Below are positions 21,662 to 32,924 of a stretch of 64,000 nucleotides of DNA, piece by piece. The number at the start of each line of letters is the position of its first letter. The first letter of the stretch is position 1. The notes under the pieces are model-generated. The model was given only the letters and a program-made list of their open reading frames with translations. It searched no databases and was not told the origin of the DNA. Source of the stretch: Centrapalus pauciflorus (Eukaryota > Streptophyta > Magnoliopsida > Asterales > Asteraceae); contig JAANYP010000369.1 of the NCBI GenBank assembly GCA_020465985.1, positions 1 to 64,000 on the forward strand, read 5' to 3'. The position numbers and the translations under genes were made by a program.

Positions 21662-23248
21662 ATGTCAATGCACAAGGACAACCCAAAACCAACTTGGTTT
21701 GGATTTACTCCACTACTAACTAAGCTTTTATTTTTGCAGAGCAACCACAGGTCACTACATAAAACAAGATGGCATTTGGACAGTGGATGCTCTAGGCACA
21801 TGACAGGCAATTCTGAATGCTTGTCAAATTTCAAAGGCTTTGAGGGAGGTTTTGTTGCATTTGGAGGAAATTCCAATGGAGGTAAGGTCACAGGTAAAGG
21901 TATCGTCAAAGCTGGCAATATGCTTTTCAATGATGTTTTGTATGTTGAACAGTTGAAGTACAATTTATTAATTGTGTCTCAAATCTGTGATAAACAAAAT
22001 ATTGTTGTCTTCACAGATTCTGAGTGCATTGTTCTTTCAAAAGATTTTAAAATACCTGAAAATCTTGTTTTACTTAGAACACCAAGAAAGGACAATGTTT
22101 ATTGTTTGGACACAGATCTTTTATCCAAATCAAGTACTTTAAGCTGTTTGATATCCAAAGCATCATCAAATGAGTCTGCTCTTTGGCACAGAAGGATGTG
22201 TCACATGAACTTCAAATCTATGAATGTTCTAGTCAAAAAGAATTTGGTAAGAGGTTTACCACAAAAGGAGTTCATTTGTGATGATCATTGTGTAGCATGT
22301 CTCAAAGGCAAGCAACACAAATCTTCTCATAAGGCCAAAGAAGTAAATTCAATCTCATCTCCTCTTCATCTTATTCATATGGATCTCTTTGGTCCAACAT
22401 TTGTTTTGAGTTTGAATAAAAGGGCTTACTGTTTAGTCATTGTTGATGATTTCACCAGATTCACATGGGTATACTTTCTTAGGACTAAAGATGAGACTAC
22501 TGAGCTAGTTAAATCTTTTATTCTTAAGATAGAAAACCATTCCAACTTAAAAGTTAAGGTTATAAGGTCAGACAATGGAACTGAGTTTAAAAACCATATC
22601 CTAAACAGTTTCTGTGAGTCTAAAGATATTGCTAGGCAATATAGTGTACCAAGAACACCACATCAAAATGGTGTAGCTGAAAGAAAGAACAGAACTTTAA
22701 TTGAGGCTACTAGAACCATGCTAGCTGATTCCAAACTGCCTATGACCTTTTGGGCAGAAGCAGTCAGTACAGCTTGTTATGTTCTAAATAGGGTTCAGGT
22801 TGTTCAATCACAAGGGAAAACTCCATATGAGTTATTCCATAATAGAGTCCCCTTAATAGCCTTTCTAAAGTCTTTTGGATGTTCATGCACCATTCTTCAC
22901 ACTAAGACTCACTTAGGAAAGTTTGAAAGTAAGGCTGAAGAAGGTTTCCTTGTAGGATACTCCACTCAAAACAAAGCCTATAGGGTATATAACTGTGTGT
23001 CTAAAACCAGTGAAGAAAGTGTCATTGTTGAATTTAATGAAAACACTACAAATGTCAAAGGCACTGGTCCTGATTGGTTGTTTGATTTAGACTCACTAAC
23101 TAATTCTCTGAGCTTTGTTGAGTATACTGGAGAAACTGATGAAAACAGGGTTGAAGCTGCCAACATAAATTCTCATGCTGGTAGCACAAATGTTCAAGTT
23201 GTTGGCACAAAGTTTCAGACTGTTGAAAGATTCTGGTCAATGGGATGA
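21662..23248 (+). pseudogene. pol: protease and integrase, outer copia
   Basis: Open for 528 codons, in a frame different from gag. The copia protease signature LDSGCSRHMTG is at about 21776. The gag-pre-integrase zinc region has WHRRMCHMNF and CVACLKGKQHKSS. The integrase core has HMDLFGP, SDNGTEFKN and the downstream Glu of NGVAERKNRTLIEA, then the RVYN/F region. All catalytic residues seen are intact. The likely true coding start is after the AG at 21739, not the first codon of this open stretch. The frame breaks near 23200. Confidence 0.9.
21714..21739 (+). promoter_or_regulatory. Splice-acceptor-like site at the gag/pol junction, outer copia
   Basis: TACTAAC (21714-21720) matches the ideal branch point. 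A T-rich tract and GCAG follow, ending at 21739. The gag frame stops at the TAA inside the branch-point sequence. The protease Asp codon is the 14th codon after the AG, in phase. The same layout occurs in the other two copia elements of the window. No matching donor is proven. Confidence 0.5.
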
Positions 23249-24505
23249 GTATACGGTTATATCACTTCTATCTTGGGACCCACCAGGGGTACTAGATGCT
23301 CAACATGATTCAAAACCAGACTATGAAGTGCCAATCCCAAGTTATGCGGGAACAGCTCCATCACAAAGGGAATCAGTTCCAGATTCTAGTCAAGCTGTTC
23401 CTGAAGCTGAACCATCAAGTGGTCCTGATGGAGATGATACAAATCTAAGAACTTCTTTTCAGACAGACAGAGAACCAACACTCAGAGTTCACAAGTATCA
23501 TCCTCTCAATCAGATAATGGGTGATCCACACACTCCTATGCAAACTAGGACAATGGTTCAGAAAGAGTCTACTGATGCTGAATCAGCAGTTCCAGAATTC
23601 AGTCTAGCTGCCTTTGAACATGCCTGTTTCATGTCACAGTTAGAACCTAAAAAGGCATCAGAGGCTTTGAAAGATCCATCTTGGATTGAAGCAATGCAGG
23701 AAGAACTTCTGCAATTCAAGTTTCAGAATGTATGGACACTAGTTGATCTTCCTAAAGGAAAGAGAGCAATTGGTACAAGATGGGTTTTCAGAAACAAGAA
23801 GGATGAGAGAGGGATAGTCATCAAGAACGAAGCAAGATTGGTAGCACAGGGATACACTCAAGAAGAAGGAATAGACTATGATGATGTTTTTGCTACAATG
23901 GCAAGAATTGAAGCCATCAGACCGTTCCTAGCCTATGCAAGCTTCAAAGGGTTTAAAGTGTATCAAATGGATGTGAAGTCTGTTTTCCTGTATGACACAA
24001 TTGAATAAGAGGTCTATGTGTGTCAACCTCCTGGATTTGAGGACTACAAGTATCCAGACAGAGTCTACAAATTAGACAAAACCCTCTATGGACTCCACCA
24101 AGCCCTTAGAGCATGGTATTACACTTTGTCATTCTACAGAATGGATTCAAGAGAGGTACTCTGGACAAAACATTATTCACAAAGTCCATCAAATCTGAGA
24201 TTCTGCTTGTTCAGATATATGTTGATGATATTATCTTTGGGTCTACCAATGACAGTCTGTGCAAAGAATTTGAGGCATTGATGGACAAAAGGTTTCAAAT
24301 GAGTTCAATGGGGGAACTCACCTTCTTTCTAGGATTGCAGGTCAAGCATAAGCCCACTGGACTTTTTATAAGTCAATCAAAGTATGTTAAAGACATACTT
24401 GAAAAGTTTGGTTACAAAGATACCAAAGTTGCTAGTACTCCAATGGACACTCACAAGCAGCTTGATGCAGACAAAGATGGAGTAGATGTGGACATTCACC
24501 TATAA
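23175..24505 (+). pseudogene. pol: reverse transcriptase, outer copia
   Basis: An acidic Ser/Pro linker precedes RT. Motifs: WIEAMQEELLQFK, VWTLVDLPKGKRAIGTRWVF, GIDYDDVFATMARIEAIR, then YVDD at 24218-24229. TAA 24006-24008 (likely from GAA) cuts the frame just after the second RT block. A frameshift near 24115 moves the rest into the next frame, which holds YVDD and the FFLGLQVK motif. Confidence 0.88.
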
Positions 24506-25162
24506 AGATCCTTGATAGGTTCACTTATGTATCTCACATCTTCTAGACCTGATATAATGTTTGCTGTTTGTGTTTGTGCCAGGTTTCAATGTGCTCCAAA
24601 GGACTCACACCTATTTGCTGTTAAGAGAATCTTTAGATATCTCAAAGGTCAACCATAATTGGGCCTCTGGTATCCTAAAGACTCTCCTCTTGAACTAACA
24701 GCCTATTCTGACAGTGATTATGGAGGATGCAACATTGACAGAAAGTCCACAACTGGTGGATGTCAATATCTAGGAGCAAGATTGGTCTCTTGGCAGTGTA
24801 AAAAGCAAACAACTGTCTCCACTTCATCTACTGAAGCAGAATATGTAGCAGCTGCAAGCTGCTGTTCCCAAGTGATGTGGATTCAGAATCAACTGAGAGA
24901 CTATGGTATGCATTTCCTATTCACTCCTATCTACATTGACAACTCAAGTGCAATAAGCATTGTACAAAATCCAGTGAAATTTCCCAAAACCAAGCATATG
25001 GACATGAGATTTCATTTTATACGGGACTGTAATGAGAAGAAATTAATCCATGTTACCAAAATTCATACTGATGATCAGTTAGCTGATCTATTTACAAAAC
25101 CATTTGATGTAGGAAGATTCACCTTCCTAGTATCAAATATTGGCATGGTTAATATGGATTAA
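24506..25162 (+). pseudogene. pol: RT end and RNase H, outer copia
   Basis: Connection sequence SLIGSLMYLTSSRPDIMFAV precedes a stop near 24657. RNase H then reads LTAYSDSDYGGC, KSTTGGCQYLG, STSSTEAEYVAA, KHMDMRFHFIRD and ends ADLFTKPFD...LVSNIGM. RNase H removes RNA from the cDNA hybrid. The catalytic Asp and Glu are present. Confidence 0.88.
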
Positions 25163-25525
25163 TTTTTTTTCTTTATTCTCTCTTATTTTATGAAGAATAT
25201 ATCTATTTCATATGCTTGATTAAGGGGGAGGCACTGTTTCATTCGAATATGCTTACTTTTCAACTAACAGCTTGAGTCTTTTCTCAAGCTGCTAGTTTAT
25301 TTTCTCGGACTGCTAGTTGTTTCATTTGATCTGTCAAAGTGTGCAGGGTAATTTGGTAACTTCCATAAGTGTGTGCGCGGGATTAGATATTTTCAAAACC
25401 TTTAAAGGTCCCAGTTTTGTTCAATTGTAACTACCATTTGCAAAATATCTTCCACGACCTTTCTTTTCTCTCTGAGCGATTCACACACACTTCTCTGAAA
25501 CCCTAAAATCACCGATTGATCGTCA
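25163..25525 (+). other. Spacer between pol and ORF3 with an internal polypurine tract
   Basis: Contains TTAAGGGGGAGG (25220-25231), like the true polypurine tract at 41951-41966, and AAGCTGCTAGT words shared with the LTR. The rest shows no gene. This suggests that the third ORF lies downstream of an older or secondary polypurine tract. Confidence 0.6.
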
Positions 25526-26954
25526 ATGGAGTTTGTCAAAGAACATAACTGTCTCCCCTACTCTCTCAAACACACTGACCTTCAACCATTCCACGACATG
25601 ATGGACTTCCTTCGAAGTTCCCACATTCATCATGCTCTTACCGTAAACCCCACAATATACATATCTCATATAGAGCAATTTTGGAAACATGCCTCTGTCC
25701 AAACCATTCATGGAGTCACTTCTTTGACATCCAAGATTGATGGAACCCCTGTCACCATCACTGAGGACCTCATACGCCAACACTTGCATCTTCAAGATGC
25801 CACAGGTATAACCGATCTTTCTCTTACTGTCTTACATGAAGGCCTTTTTGCTATAGGGTATAGGGGCCCTACTGATTCTTATACTTTCTTTAAAACTAAT
25901 TTTGCCCCTAAGTGGAAATATCTTGTACATATTATCCAGCAGTGCATAAGCCCTAAAAGAACTGGATGGTTAAAATTTTCTTCTAACATAGCCACTGCCT
26001 TAGTGTGTTTATCTACTGGCCAACAGTTCAATTTTTCTAATATGATTTTTCAGGGTATGTTAAGGCATCATGCCCTAAAGCATGGGAATTTTTTGATGTA
26101 TCCTAGATTTTTGGCTGAAATTATTGCAAGAACTTGCAGTAATTTCAATGTACATAAAAGGATTCATGTTTCCCATAGGCACTCTTTACCAACAATAAAA
26201 CGTCTTTTAAAATCAAGTGCCAATTTTTTGAGTGTAGATGTGCCATTGTCTTCTACAATGTTGGGCATCAATCCCCTAAACAGAGGAGAGGGTCCTGAGC
26301 AGGCTCAGCCTAACATCACTGCTTCACCCCCAGGACCCCAACCCACTCCTCATGATACAAATACTCCTTCTGATCCTTCTATCAAACCCACATCCCCACT
26401 TATACTCGACAAAAGAAAAAGGGTTTCAGGAGCTCCTTCCTCCTCAGCCCAAATACAAGAGCCAAATGTCCCTAAAGGGCACCCACTAAGGACACTCCCA
26501 TCCTCAATTTGGAGGTGGACATCCCAACAGAGGATGTCCATATGGGTTCTGTGGCTGACACTACTGCTGTTTCTACACAAGAAGCACAGGACAGTGTCAA
26601 CATCATTAAGACCACACCCATGGCAACAGAGGGTGTGCAAGCACCTTCTGGAAGTCCCCAGAACCAAGAACAGAGGGGCCCAGAAGTTTCTACTTATGGA
26701 ATTCCTGCCAGTGATAGATCACAAACACCACACTCCTTTGCTGATCTTGAGGCTAGTCTGCAACTTATGATTTTGATGGATCCTCAGCTGAAACCTGTTG
26801 TAGCAGTATTGGAATATTATCAGTCCATTATTGCTGCACAAGGGGCACAAATCAAAGCACTTTGACAGACAGTAACAGCTCAGAATCAGAGAATGGATTA
26901 CTTTCACTAAGGGTTCACCCTCTGTGGAAATAAAATCATTCAACTTGAGAAGAT
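25526..26954 (+). pseudogene. ORF3 of outer copia, 5' part
   Basis: ATG at 25526. About 230 residues align by eye with the start of the 1014-residue ORF of the inner element: shared FL..S.I.HAL, Y I.QFW, I.G.P, IRQ.L.L, GY, W.(F/Y)L.H....C, K.G, NFS.MIF, LMYPRF. Pro/Ser/Gln-rich sequence follows. A frameshift near 26500 moves the rest, which runs to a stop near 26867 and then to the insertion site. I saw no transmembrane helix or signal peptide, so it is not envelope-like. I recall similar Asteraceae ORFs being labelled putative plant transposon protein or longin-like; I cannot check that here. Confidence 0.75.
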
Positions 26955-26959
26955 GATTA

Positions 26960-27625
26960 TGTAAGGTCTACCACTACTAGATCTATCTAGACGCGGATCC
27001 GTGAACGAGTGCGGAATCCTCGTTAACGGTTAGACGGACAACTCTCAACCACGAAACACGGAGACTATTAGACGCTGAACGAACGACAAACGAACGATCC
27101 TACGAACTAATTCTCTCCGAAACACACCAAAAGCTGATGATAAACTCGAGATCGCCTTAAGCTTAATTCCTCACGAATTCTGCTAAAAGTCTGCTAATGA
27201 CTCGAGTCTATCCCTAATTATAGACCCTGATTCGAGTCTGATGTGGGCCAAACTCGAATCTGGCCCAAGGCCCATTCGAGTCTGTCCACAAAGACACTCT
27301 CGAATCTATCCTTCATTCAAATCTAAGGCTACATTCGAATATATCACAGATTCGAATGCCAAGCCTTAACTGATTCGAATCTAACTCATTTGCTCAAAAA
27401 CCTAAGTGTTGAAACTTATGTTTTTACTTATGCTTGAATGAATCTTTGATCTTTATGTTTGAACTTCTTGTAATATGTTACATCAAGTTCAAACACACAA
27501 ACAATAATATACAAACATATATAAACATATATATCAAAACACTCGTTTAACCAAAATGTTGAATATTACTTAAACCACAATGATAGATCGATTAGACTGC
27601 TATCGTCACACAAGGTGTACCAACA
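26960..27625 (-). repeat. 3' LTR of inner copia
   Basis: 666 bp, TG...CA ends on the minus strand. It contains a cluster of TCGAATC/ATTCGAG words (27200-27390), the same words that fill the leader and the spacer of this element. Confidence 0.94.
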
Positions 27626-27640
27626 GACTCCCCCTTGACG
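27626..27640 (-). other. Polypurine tract, inner copia
   Basis: On the minus strand TCGTCAAGGGGGAGTC directly precedes the LTR. It would prime plus-strand DNA synthesis. Confidence 0.85.
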
Positions 27641-27666
27641 ATAGCTTCTAATTATTTACATCAAAT

Positions 27667-30600
27667 TTAAGTACTAGAACTATATATACTACTGCCTGCA
27701 TGTAATCCAGCATCTATACAAACTTTAACTACCTTCTGGAACTTCCTGGCTTCAGATCTCCATGGTTCAGTAAAGAAGATAGGCTGATCATGAAGCTTCT
27801 TCAGGTCGTCCTTTGATAGGATTATCAAATGCAGTTGATCATATTCCTTCAAAATGACTTGCTCGTCTTGATCCTCCATGATGGCTTCAGCAGTGTCAAT
27901 CTCGAGGTACCACCATTTTATGTTGCTCAAAATATTCTGTGGCATCGATTTCATTGGCACTTTCTTTAGACACCTCACAGGTTTGTATACCATCCTGGCC
28001 CATGGCCTACCTGTATGAGGATCTGTTCTCGACTGGTCCTCGACCCTCTTTCCGGTCCTTGGCTTGAGTCGCTCGAACTTTCCTGATCTTCCTTCTTTCC
28101 TTATAATTCTTGCCACTACTTCAGCGTACGGGTCTTCGCCTATATTAATCAGTTCCTTCCAAGCTAGCTCCTTAACCTCAATCTTGGGCAGAGAGTTGAA
28201 CGCTCTCAGTGTTCGCCTCAAGTATTGGAGGCCATCTCTTCTTTTCAAGATAAATAGCTGTAGTTCTCTGTCAAAGAACCAGCTTATAATCCCTCCTGAG
28301 AAGTTTCCAGCTCCCGGAATTCTCATTTTCTTCTTCATCTTCAGCTGCTCTTTCGTTTCTTCCTTTTTAAACCAAAGATTTATCAATTCAGCTCTAGATG
28401 GCTCTTTCTCAGCCTCTTCAAGTTCTTTGTCTTCAACTGAGGCGACCTTGATGTAATCAATATCAATCACATTATGATTTTGGCCCTCATACAGTTCAGT
28501 TACAGGTTGTGAATTGATTATCACTTCATTAACATGATCGTCTTCATCATCTAACACTTCATCATCAGATTTCCAGTCAACGACATCCTCTGGAATGAAT
28601 TCACCTTCTTCCAATTCTTCTACTTCATCTTCAAAATCAAATTCCATAAGCTCTTCTTCAATATCCTTCAGCGCATCTATCATGTCGCTATCTAAGGCCC
28701 TTGAAGAACCTGCCTCTCCTCCAGCTCTTCCTACTTCTCCTTCTGGACTAGGCTCCCCCTCAGATTGAGCAGTCTGAGCAAATGAAAGATCTACTGGCTC
28801 ATTCTGTCTTTTTGAGCTGGGATCATTGCCTTGATTTTCCTCATCATCATCCTCTCTTGGCCTCTCAATTCCTTGATCCCGGCAGGATGTCTCCCCCTGA
28901 GCCTGAAGATTTTTCATTAACTGCTCAATAAGGGAGCGCATCGATCTTAACTTGGCTGCCTGATCACAGATGAACGTCTTTAGCTCAACATTCTCGTCTT
29001 GAATTTTTCCTACAGTCTTCTTCAATTCAGCATTTTCTTTGTCTAGATTCGCATTATGTGCCTGAATTTCTCCCATTGCCTGTGTTACGCTTAGGAGTTG
29101 AACATGTTGAAAGTCCACTCGAGCTTTGAGCTGCATAAACCGCCGATTGTCAGCATAGGCGGTTGAGGTAGATGGAATGGATTGTATGGGAGCTGGTATG
29201 AATGGTGGTGGAATATATGGCTCATGTTGAGTTGGTGGGGATGGTGGAGCGGTGGCTTGTGGTTCTGGAGTTTGAGTTTGAGACTGTTGGGCTTCAGATA
29301 CTGATGTTGATGTTGACCGTTGCATGAACCTGTGACGTTTGGCCCGCTGCCTAGTCACCAAGGGAGCAACTTCCTCCTCTTCGAAGTCTGATTCTTCTGA
29401 TTCCCTTGCTACTCTCCTTCTCGATGGCTCTTCATTGATAACGACGACTCGTGAGCCATAAGTTTCGAAGCGAACTCGAGAGTCAGTAGCTTCAGATTCA
29501 GGAGCTTCAACTTCAATCTCCTCCATATCATCCGACTCGGATTCAGATGATGTCAAACCTTTATCAGCCCTTTCTGGCTCATACTCTTCCACATCTCGTA
29601 ATACGTCTTCTTCTCCTTCAGGTGGACTGAGTAGTTCACCTACCAGGGCGGCAGTCACATCTTCGTTCGCATGAGGCCCTGCCTCCCATATTTCATTCAG
29701 CGTCTGACATAACTGTTCAGCTTCCCTCGGTACATTTGAGGGCCCAGCTTCTTGAACATTTGAGGGCCCGGCTTCTGAAATATCTGGTTGCTGGCTTGTC
29801 GAAGGCCTGGTTGCCGGAATTTGACTCGCTGCAGGTCTTTGACGTTGTCTTTGCGCGCGCGGCTGCTGTTGTTGTTGACGTTGTTGTGGTTGAAACTCAA
29901 CGACCCCTGCCCAGTTGGCATCTTCCGGGGCTTGAAAGTTCCTATCCACAATTGCTCCGAATAGTGGACGCGCAACAGGAACAACCAATCTTCCTCGGTG
30001 TGAGGAACAATCAGCGAAAATCCTTTTGTCCAGGATGGCAACACTCTGAAAGTCATTTGTCATCGGCAAGTTCGGCAAAAAGTGTCTTATCAACATCATA
30101 ATGAACCTCGGATAGAGCAAAAACTGTTGATTCTCGGGAGCAGATATCTGATGAGCAAACTCCGAAAAGATCATTTCCGAAAAACTATATGGGCGATTAT
30201 ACACCATAGCGACAATCCCCGATTGAATCTTCGCGACAATATAGTCAAAACCTGCCTTTTTCGCAGCAAAGCACACCATAAATACATGCGCCAAAAACCT
30301 CCATTGTCCTATCAATCCACTTTTCATGTATGACACTTTTGTCACATCGAGGCTGTACCCCATTCTTTGAAAGGCCGCTTGCCTTATACTCAACGGAAAT
30401 TCGATTGGCCCCGCTTCTTCTTCCCGAGTGCCCAACTGCAGCACTTGACGAATCATATCAGCCGAAAATACTAATGGCTGTCCTTCAATGCGAGTGCGTA
30501 GAACTGTCGGAGTGACCGAGCAGTCTACCTGCAAATGGTCGTAAAATTGACGGATGTAGGGTAACACTAGCTGCACATTATGCCATAGTGCATGTCCGAT

Positions 30601-30711
30601 CCTTGATTCAGCGAGAAAATCCAGTACTTCACGGAATCCCTGCGCCTCAGGGAGATTCAGGTCTGGATTAAGCACCATATTGTGCTTGGGAACGAACGCT
30701 CGAATAGCCAT
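27667..30711 (-). CDS. ORF3 of inner copia, 1014 codons, intact
   Basis: Starts at an ATG. Residues about 1-235 form the conserved domain shared with the outer element (HNMV, VLDFLAESRIGHAL, YIRQFYDHL, DMIRQVLQL, WRFLAHVFMVCFAAKKAG, FSEMIF, LLYPRFI). Then come a Gln/Arg-rich stretch (QQRQQQQQPRAQRQRQR), acidic Glu/Asp-rich blocks, a coiled coil (about 535-615, NANLDKENAELKKTVG), another acidic block and a basic C-terminal 200 residues with ISWFFDRELQLFILKRRDG. No transmembrane segment, zinc motif or enzyme motif is visible. It sits between pol and the polypurine tract, where some Sireviruses carry envelope-like ORFs. The role is unknown. Confidence 0.85.
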   Translation of the reverse strand: MAIRAFVPKHNMVLNPDLNLPEAQGFREVLDFLAESRIGHALWHNVQLVLPYIRQFYDHLQVDCSVTPTVLRTRIEGQPLVFSADMIRQVLQLGTREEEAGPIEFPLSIRQAAFQRMGYSLDVTKVSYMKSGLIGQWRFLAHVFMVCFAAKKAGFDYIVAKIQSGIVAMVYNRPYSFSEMIFSEFAHQISAPENQQFLLYPRFIMMLIRHFLPNLPMTNDFQSVAILDKRIFADCSSHRGRLVVPVARPLFGAIVDRNFQAPEDANWAGVVEFQPQQRQQQQQPRAQRQRQRPAASQIPATRPSTSQQPDISEAGPSNVQEAGPSNVPREAEQLCQTLNEIWEAGPHANEDVTAALVGELLSPPEGEEDVLRDVEEYEPERADKGLTSSESESDDMEEIEVEAPESEATDSRVRFETYGSRVVVINEEPSRRRVARESEESDFEEEEVAPLVTRQRAKRHRFMQRSTSTSVSEAQQSQTQTPEPQATAPPSPPTQHEPYIPPPFIPAPIQSIPSTSTAYADNRRFMQLKARVDFQHVQLLSVTQAMGEIQAHNANLDKENAELKKTVGKIQDENVELKTFICDQAAKLRSMRSLIEQLMKNLQAQGETSCRDQGIERPREDDDEENQGNDPSSKRQNEPVDLSFAQTAQSEGEPSPEGEVGRAGGEAGSSRALDSDMIDALKDIEEELMEFDFEDEVEELEEGEFIPEDVVDWKSDDEVLDDEDDHVNEVIINSQPVTELYEGQNHNVIDIDYIKVASVEDKELEEAEKEPSRAELINLWFKKEETKEQLKMKKKMRIPGAGNFSGGIISWFFDRELQLFILKRRDGLQYLRRTLRAFNSLPKIEVKELAWKELINIGEDPYAEVVARIIRKEGRSGKFERLKPRTGKRVEDQSRTDPHTGRPWARMVYKPVRCLKKVPMKSMPQNILSNIKWWYLEIDTAEAIMEDQDEQVILKEYDQLHLIILSKDDLKKLHDQPIFFTEPWRSEARKFQKVVKVCIDAGLHAGSSIYSSST

Positions 30712-32924
30712 TTCTGCACAATAAACAAAACCATTAGATCCATTAAAAATTAATAAACTTGTTTAAATTTAAATTTGTTTTATTTTGAACTTGGTTAAGT
30801 ACAAAATTTAACACAATTAAATTTCTACAAGTTTAAGAAAATTTAAATTAACTAAAGTAAATAAAGTACAGATTCGAATGAAACATATTCGAATGTAACA
30901 GATTCGAATTAGTATTTGTTCGATTCTAATGACAGATTCGAAGGTGTTGGTCTTCTCGAGTCTAATGACAGATTCGAGAAAAACCCTATGAACAGATTCG
31001 AATAGCCATGAACAGATTCGAAAGCCCGTCGGTCATTTTTCCAACAAAAACCCAAGATTTTAACCATTTTGAACTTAGCAAATCACATACATTAGTTCAA
31101 CTAGGTTCTAATCACTGATTTATGCTTTTAATTTGATCTTTTATAGGTCCAAACTTGGTAATTTAGCAAAAACCCTATTTCGACCCATAAAACTTCAAAA
31201 TTCGATGATTTAGCCTAAACTTGTGTATAAAACTACACAAATCTTGTACAATCCGGTTGATTATACCTAGAAGTATCTGTAGAATCGAAACACCAAGTAA
31301 GAAACTCGACAAGATGTCGTATATGAGAGAAACGATAGACTCGAGAAAATAGATTCGAATTCGCTTGTCAGATTCGAGTGAATAGATTCGAATACAGTAA
31401 GTCTTAAATGAATTCACTGTTGACCTATTTATACTACCTACCTTCGAGTCTAAGCATAGACTCGAATCTACTGACAGATTCGAAGTCTTACCTCTTCGAG
31501 TCTGTCTTAGATTCGAAACCACCAACACTTAGAAAAATTTCGAAAATTTTGAAATAACTTCAACTTTTCCAACCTTTTTCTACGGTAACGTGTAACCAGA
31601 TAAACTATGCTAGTCCTTTTACCCTAAGCAACAGATATTTCACGCAATGTTTATTTTATTCAACTTTGAATGCACCCTTAGTAACTTTTGACCTTTTACC
31701 TAAGTAAAAATTAAACTAAACTAAGATAAAATAAACTAAAATAAACTAAGGTAAAAAATAAAATAAAATAAAATAAAATAAAATAAAGTTTTGACCAAAA
31801 AATTTAATCTAGACTTAAGCTTAAACTTAAAGAATTTACAAGCTAAGCTAAATACTAAACAACATATTTTTGATGAGTATAGTCTAAGAGAGGTTCAATC
31901 AGATAGCGATGTCTGATACTAACTTTCAGTACTTAAGCTTTCACACTTAGGAATTTTTTATTCCTTTGATTGTTTGTCGTGACATACCTATTTAGCCGAT
32001 TGTTGGTATTGTACCCCGTTAAACATTCTACATTTCGGAATATCCCTTGGCCTTTTTATTTATCAGGAAATTATCTTACGTGACTCAAAGATAGATATAC
32101 TTTTATGATCAAGGCACACAGACAAAGATTCTAACTTGTTGGTATTTGCAAACTTTCTTTAAAAGACAAACATCGAACACAGGTCTGTATTTTCATACAA
32201 CAAAGTGTCTTAGTTCGACTTAAGGTTTATTTTTAAAGTTAGCTGACAGCGGTGACAGGTCTGTACTGACGTACAACAAAGCGACATATCTGCTAACCCG
32301 AATCTAAACAGAGACAACAGGTCTGTACTTACGTACAACAGATTTGCATGTTTTCGACTCTCAGTTTTATATGATATTTCTATTCTTTCCATTTTCAGAT
32401 GTATTTGATGTTGCCATACATCCCCAGAAAGTTTGCATACCTCATTTAGACTCAAAGTTTGTATGTCTTGTACATAAAAATTAAGACCGATTGGTCGTAC
32501 ATCTAAGTTAGCGACACGCTTGACCTTTTCTAGAATATTTTATTAGCCTTGAGATTCCCTATATGTATTATGCCTACCAACACATCAAACTAAATAAAGT
32601 ATAACACTTAGGATTTAGTTGCATTATGTGTGAAAGTCTAAACACTTAGAGTTTGTAACGACTGTGCTAATTTTCGTCACTTTGAACCTATGTATCTAAG
32701 ACTTAACTCTTTTTTTCTGATATTCTCTTTTTTTGTATTTTTGTAATTTTCTCTCTTTTTTCTTTTGTTTTTCATAAGAAAAAGCAGTAAAATAAGCTAA
32801 CCTACTAGCTTACTAAAAATAGAAACTCACTAAAAATAGAAACTTACCTAAATTAGCAGACTACTAAAAAGAAAGAAAAGCTACGAGTTATAAAAGAAAA
32901 TAAGCTACTACTTCTAAGGCCAAA
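30712..32924 (-). other. Spacer between pol and ORF3, inner copia
   Basis: No ORF of note. Near ORF3 (30860-31520) there are at least ten TTCGAA words and related CTCGAG/ATTCGAG words. An (AAAAT)n microsatellite lies at about 31742-31790. Nearer pol, three copies of a hairpin motif with GGTCTGTA...TACAACA occur at 32180-32345. Confidence 0.75.

Noticed and set aside
21633..21739. 107 nt intron with donor GTATAAG at the outer gag end
   Set aside because: The join would not enter the pol frame.
28064..28456. Plus-strand ORF of 130 codons opposite ORF3
   Set aside because: Antisense shadow of the 1014-codon ORF; Ser/Leu-rich composition mirrors the acidic coding strand.
27667..30711. Envelope-like protein for ORF3
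   Set aside because: Position fits, but I see no signal peptide, transmembrane helix or glycoprotein-like cysteines.
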